Assembly: GCF_900103645.1 (NCBI RefSeq)
Contig: NZ_FNHP01000005.1
Coordinates: forward strand, 248,001 to 312,000
Length of the DNA: 64,000 bases
Source of the DNA: Oryzisolibacter propanilivorax
GTDB lineage: Bacteria > Pseudomonadota > Gammaproteobacteria > Burkholderiales > Burkholderiaceae_C
Direction: 5' to 3'
Shown here: one piece after another, positions 61,365 to 64,000 of the stretch
Layout: the number at the start of each line of letters is the position of its first letter
How positions within the stretch are numbered: position 1 is the stretch's first letter
Made by a program: the position numbers and the translations under genes
The notes under the pieces: generated by a model
The model's input: the letters and a program-made list of their open reading frames with translations, nothing else
The model's database searches: none
What the model was told of the DNA's origin: nothing

Positions 61365-61985
61365 TCAGGGGTTGGCCGGGCCGTCCAGCAGGCTGCGCGG
61401 TGGGGCTTTCTTGAAACCCTCGGCCACGGCGAACTGCTGCGGGCTCATGCACTCGTCGGCCATGCGCTGGCCGAGCTTCTGGTTCATGAGCATGGATTTG
61501 TTGGCGATCTGCAGCCACACCGCGCCGGCGCTTGCATCCTCCAGGCGCACCGCACCGGTCGAGGTGGCCACGGGCGCCATGTGGTACTTGAAGCCCTTGC
61601 CCTGCACGTGGAAGCGGCCGGGCGACTGGGCGTCGGGCTGGATGTCCACCGATGCGCCCAGCTCGCATGCGATGTGGCCGGTATGCACTAGCTGGGCGAT
61701 CTGCAGTTCTTCCGGAGTCAGCGCCGCCTCGGCGGCTGCCAGGCCGGCCGCCACCTGCGCCGCGCCGCTGCGCAGCTGGGTGCGGCTGCTGGGCGGCGAG
61801 GCCTTGGCAACGGTGGTCTTGTCCTTTTTCGTTGCCTTGGGCTTGGCCACGGTCTTTGCCGGCGCCGCCTTGGGCGCGGCCTTGGCGGAGGCCTTCGCCG
61901 CCGGCTTGACCAGTGTTGCAGCCGGGTTGGACCAGGCCAGCGCGGGAGCCAGCAGCATCAGGGCGGAAGCGACGAGGGTCTTCAT
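61365..61985 (-). CDS. Secreted Ala/Lys-rich protein of unknown function
   Basis: 206 residues from the ATG at 61983-61985. Signal peptide MKTLVASALMLLAPALAWS, then a low-complexity linker (PAAKASAKAAPKAAPAKTVAKPKATKKDKTTVAKASP) resembling a histone-H1-like tail, then a globular C-terminal domain of about 130 residues (LTPEELQIAQLVHTGHIACELGASVDIQPDAQSPGRFHVQGKGFKYHMAPVATSTGAVRLEDASAGAVWLQIANKSMLMNQKLGQRMADECMSPQQ) with two cysteines that may form a disulfide. I recognise it only as a protein found in Comamonadaceae near acnB; no function is known. Position between acnB and the lyase suggests TCA-linked expression. Confidence 0.8.
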   Translation of the reverse strand: MKTLVASALMLLAPALAWSNPAATLVKPAAKASAKAAPKAAPAKTVAKPKATKKDKTTVAKASPPSSRTQLRSGAAQVAAGLAAAEAALTPEELQIAQLVHTGHIACELGASVDIQPDAQSPGRFHVQGKGFKYHMAPVATSTGAVRLEDASAGAVWLQIANKSMLMNQKLGQRMADECMSPQQFAVAEGFKKAPPRSLLDGPANP

Positions 61986-62035
61986 GGAAAGTCCTGCAAC
62001 AAGGTAGGCGTGGTGAAACGAAGGCACCGGGTGGA

Positions 62036-63052
62036 TCAGGCGCTGGGCGCCATTGTCGCCGCGTCGGAAAACCAGACCTGCGCCGCGGGTGGCAGGGCCT
62101 GGCCAGTCTGGTGCGCGCGCTCCAGCACCTGCCAGTAGTAACGGTAGCTGGCGCGGTCGTGCAGCACACCGCCGTCGCTGATGGGCGCCCACTGCGCCGC
62201 CTGCGCCGCAGCCAGGATGCGCGCGGCCTGGCTCACTTCCTGCGCAGCAGGGGCAAAGGCGGCCAGGATGGGGCGGATCTGCGCCGGGTGGATGCTCCAC
62301 ATGCGCGTGTAGCCGAACTGCCGTGCCGCCCGCGTGGCCGCGGCCTGCAGCGCGTCGGCGTCGTTGAACTCGGTCACCACGCAGTGCGAAGGCACCTTGC
62401 CGTGGGCATGGCAGGCGGCGGCTATCTCCAGCTTGGCGCGCACCACCAGCGGGTGCTCGAACTGGCCGTCAGAGCCCATGGCGGATGCCGGGATGGCGCC
62501 GCCGTGCGCCGAGACGAAGTCCATCAGACCGAAGCTCAGGCTTTGCACGCGCGGGTGCGCGGCGATCTCGAAGGCCCGGTGCACGGCGGCCGAGGACTCG
62601 ATCAGCACATGCAGCGGCAGCTGGCGCGCGCCGGCGGCATCCAGCGCCCGCTCGGCGCGCAGCACGTCGTCCACCGACTCGACCTTGGGCACCATGAGGT
62701 GGCACAGCCGCTGGCCGGCTTGGCCGGCGATGGTGTCCACGTCGGCCACGAAAGCCGGGTGGTCCACCGTGTGCACCCGCGCCGCGACGCGCGCGCCGGG
62801 TGCAGCCTGCAGCGCCAGGCGCGCCACCAGCTCGGCATGCGCCCGCTCGGCACCCACCGGGGCGCCGTCCTCGCAGTCCAGCGTCACGTCGAAGACGCAG
62901 TGGCCGAACTCCTGCGCCATCTCCTGCTGCAGCTGCAGGCTCTTGCGCATGCGCTGCTCCACCCCGCTGTAGTGGTCGCATACCGGCAGCACCGGCACTG
63001 CGGCCTGGGCGTCCAGCAGGACTTGGCGGGGATGGGCGCTGACAGGGGTCAT
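62036..63052 (-). CDS. HpcH/HpaI-CitE family aldolase/lyase
   Basis: 338 residues. TIM-barrel: HCVFDVTLDCEDGAPVGAERAHAELVARLAL (the CitE acidic motif), RVHTVDHPAFVADVDTIAGQAGQRLCHLMVPKVESVDDVLRAERALD, LHVLIESSAAVHRAFEIAAHPRVQSLSFGLMDFVSAHGGAIPASAMG, TRMWSIHPAQIRPI. It is the citrate-lyase beta / malyl-CoA lyase type: it cleaves or forms malyl-CoA or citramalyl-CoA with Mg. CitD, CitF and a CitG-type partner are absent, so citrate lyase activity is unlikely. Conserved in this position between mdh and acnB in Comamonadaceae (from knowledge, not checked here). Confidence 0.85.
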   Translation of the reverse strand: MTPVSAHPRQVLLDAQAAVPVLPVCDHYSGVEQRMRKSLQLQQEMAQEFGHCVFDVTLDCEDGAPVGAERAHAELVARLALQAAPGARVAARVHTVDHPAFVADVDTIAGQAGQRLCHLMVPKVESVDDVLRAERALDAAGARQLPLHVLIESSAAVHRAFEIAAHPRVQSLSFGLMDFVSAHGGAIPASAMGSDGQFEHPLVVRAKLEIAAACHAHGKVPSHCVVTEFNDADALQAAATRAARQFGYTRMWSIHPAQIRPILAAFAPAAQEVSQAARILAAAQAAQWAPISDGGVLHDRASYRYYWQVLERAHQTGQALPPAAQVWFSDAATMAPSA

Positions 63053-63067
63053 GGCAGGATTGTGAAT

Positions 63068-63123
63068 GAAAAGTGGCGTTAGCCCTTTGAATACAAGGGC
63101 CTGCAGCTATCGAAAAAGAAGCA
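63068..63123 (-). repeat. Palindromic intergenic element, copy 12
   Basis: On the minus strand: TGCTTCTTTTTCGATAGCTGCAGGCCCTTGTATTCAAAGGGCTAACGCCACTTTT. It sits between the mdh stop and the lyase start and contains a CCCTTTGAATACAAGGG hairpin, so it may be a terminator or attenuator of the mdh transcript. Confidence 0.88.
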
Positions 63124-63149
63124 TCGACCGCTGCGGCCCCGGGGCCGGC

Positions 63150-64000
63150 TTACAGCAGGTGCTTGACGCCGTCCTGCTCACCCTGCAGTTCGGCCAGGGT
63201 GGCGTCGATGCGTTCCTGCGAGAAGGCGTCGATGTCCAGGCCCTCGACGATCTTGTACTTGCCGTTCTCGGTCGTCACCGGGAAGCCAAAGACGATGTCC
63301 TTGGGAATACCGTACTCGCCGTTGGAGGGCACGCCCATGGTCACCCACTCGCCCTTGGAGCCCAGTGCCCAGTCGCGCATGTGGTCGATGGCGGCGTTGG
63401 CGGCCGAGGCGGCAGAGGACAGGCCGCGCGCGGCGATGATGGCCGCGCCGCGCTTGCCCACGGTGGGCAGGAACACATCCTTGTTCCAGGCCTGGTCGTT
63501 GATCTTGTCCTTGACACTCTCGCCATTGACAGTGGCGAAGCGGTAGTCGGCATACATCGTGGGCGAGTGGTTGCCCCACACCGTCAGGTGCTTGATGTCG
63601 CCCACCTTGAAGCCGCCCTTGGCCGCCAGCTGCGAGGCTGCGCGGTTGTGGTCCAGGCGCAGCATGGCGGTGAAGTTCTCGCGCGGCAGGTCGGGAGCGC
63701 TCTTCATGGCGATGTGGGCATTGGTGTTGGCCGGGTTGCCCACCACCAGCACCTTCACGTCGCGCGAGGCCACGGCGTTCAGCGCCTTGCCCTGGGCGGT
63801 GAAAATCTGCGCGTTGGCGGCCAGCAGGTCGGCGCGCTCCATGCCGGGGCCGCGCGGACGCGCGCCCACCAGCAGGGCGTAGTCGGTGTCCTTGAAGGCG
63901 GTCATGGGGTCGCTGTGCGCCTCGATGCCGGCCAGCAGCGGGAAGGCGCAGTCCTCGAGTTCCATGATCACGCCCTTGAGCGCGTTCTGTGCCTTCTCGT
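63150..64000 (-). CDS. mdh: Malate dehydrogenase, C-terminal part
   Basis: The gene is cut by the right edge of the window; about the first 45 residues are missing and the visible frame is open to base 64000. Oxidises malate to oxaloacetate with NAD in the TCA cycle. Visible are [48 protein letters not shown] (NAD and substrate region), [22 protein letters not shown] with the catalytic His, and [53 protein letters not shown]. This is the MDH type usual in Burkholderiales (cytosolic eukaryote-like). A Met at about 63971 is internal, not the start. Confidence 0.95.
   Translation of the reverse strand, partial: EKAQNALKGVIMELEDCAFPLLAGIEAHSDPMTAFKDTDYALLVGARPRGPGMERADLLAANAQIFTAQGKALNAVASRDVKVLVVGNPANTNAHIAMKSAPDLPRENFTAMLRLDHNRAASQLAAKGGFKVGDIKHLTVWGNHSPTMYADYRFATVNGESVKDKINDQAWNKDVFLPTVGKRGAAIIAARGLSSAASAANAAIDHMRDWALGSKGEWVTMGVPSNGEYGIPKDIVFGFPVTTENGKYKIVEGLDIDAFSQERIDATLAELQGEQDGVKHLL

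Noticed and set aside
57994-62007. A plus-strand open frame of more than 1,300 codons
   Set aside because: It runs antisense to the secure acnB, LysE and secreted-protein genes; its translation is His/Arg/Gln/Val-rich, a typical shadow of GC-rich codon usage, with no domain or start signal.
63969-63971. ATG as the start of mdh
   Set aside because: The frame continues upstream to the window edge with malate-dehydrogenase sequence ([16 protein letters not shown]), so this Met is internal.

Overview
The window is GC-rich, tightly packed bacterial chromosome. Gene content and a recurring palindromic intergenic element point to a betaproteobacterium of the family Comamonadaceae (Acidovorax, Alicycliphilus, Melaminivora, Ottowia and relatives). 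Family-level placement is an inference from gene families, neighbourhoods and the repeat; the genus cannot be fixed from sequence reading alone. I saw no rRNA, tRNA, CRISPR array, integrase, transposase or phage gene, so this looks like core and catabolic chromosome rather than an island.

Layout. (1) 1-6.5 kb: housekeeping genes: type II dehydroquinase (aroQ), a Tyr/Pro-rich secreted protein, glutaminyl-tRNA synthetase (glnS), a META/DUF4377 lipoprotein, aspartase (aspA) and a pseudouridine synthase. (2) 6.5-8.2 kb: a compact sulfur-stress group: two DUF2892-type membrane modules (one fused to a rhodanese), an ArsR repressor with two cysteines placed as in BigR/SqrR persulfide sensors, a matching AT-rich operator, and a divergent AhpD-like protein. 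(3) 8.2-20 kb: transporters, a small nuclease, meso-diaminopimelate dehydrogenase (ddh), a DHH phosphoesterase, a truC-like pseudouridine synthase, MgtC, a large protein of unknown function, and the ribosome-assembly GTPase YlqF. (4) 20-33 kb: an orphan periplasmic binding protein with a thiamine-diphosphate enzyme, short-chain and medium-chain dehydrogenases, a thioesterase, two MFS permeases and a nucleoside deaminase.

(5) 30.5-36.8 kb: acyl-CoA dehydrogenase, thiolase and a FadB-type multifunctional protein form a beta-oxidation set. (6) 36.9-46.4 kb: a leftward catabolic cluster (MBL-fold hydrolase, FAD-dependent aromatic hydroxylase, DUF2783 protein, VOC protein, fumarylacetoacetase-family hydrolase, complete TRAP transporter, glutathione-dependent isomerase) with a divergent LysR regulator. 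It reads as uptake, hydroxylation, ring opening, isomerisation and hydrolysis of an aromatic acid. (7) 46.4-53.3 kb: a full branched-chain-type ABC transporter (livF-G-M-H plus binding protein) behind an acyl-CoA ligase. (8) 53.5-57.1 kb: selO-msrB-yciB-bolA-parvulin, mostly coupled by 4-base start/stop overlaps. (9) 57.2-64 kb: leftward TCA block: mdh (cut by the window end), a CitE-like lyase, a secreted Ala/Lys-rich protein, acnB, then a LysE exporter and a membrane acyltransferase.

The most unusual signal is the palindromic element of about 50-60 bp (typical core: GATAGCTGC..GGCCCTT..AAGGGCTGGAGGCC..TTTT). I count at least twelve copies. Most lie between genes, often against a stop codon and probably acting as terminators. 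Two lie in frame inside protein-coding genes, the acyl-CoA dehydrogenase and selO, where they supply about 20 residues of protein sequence.
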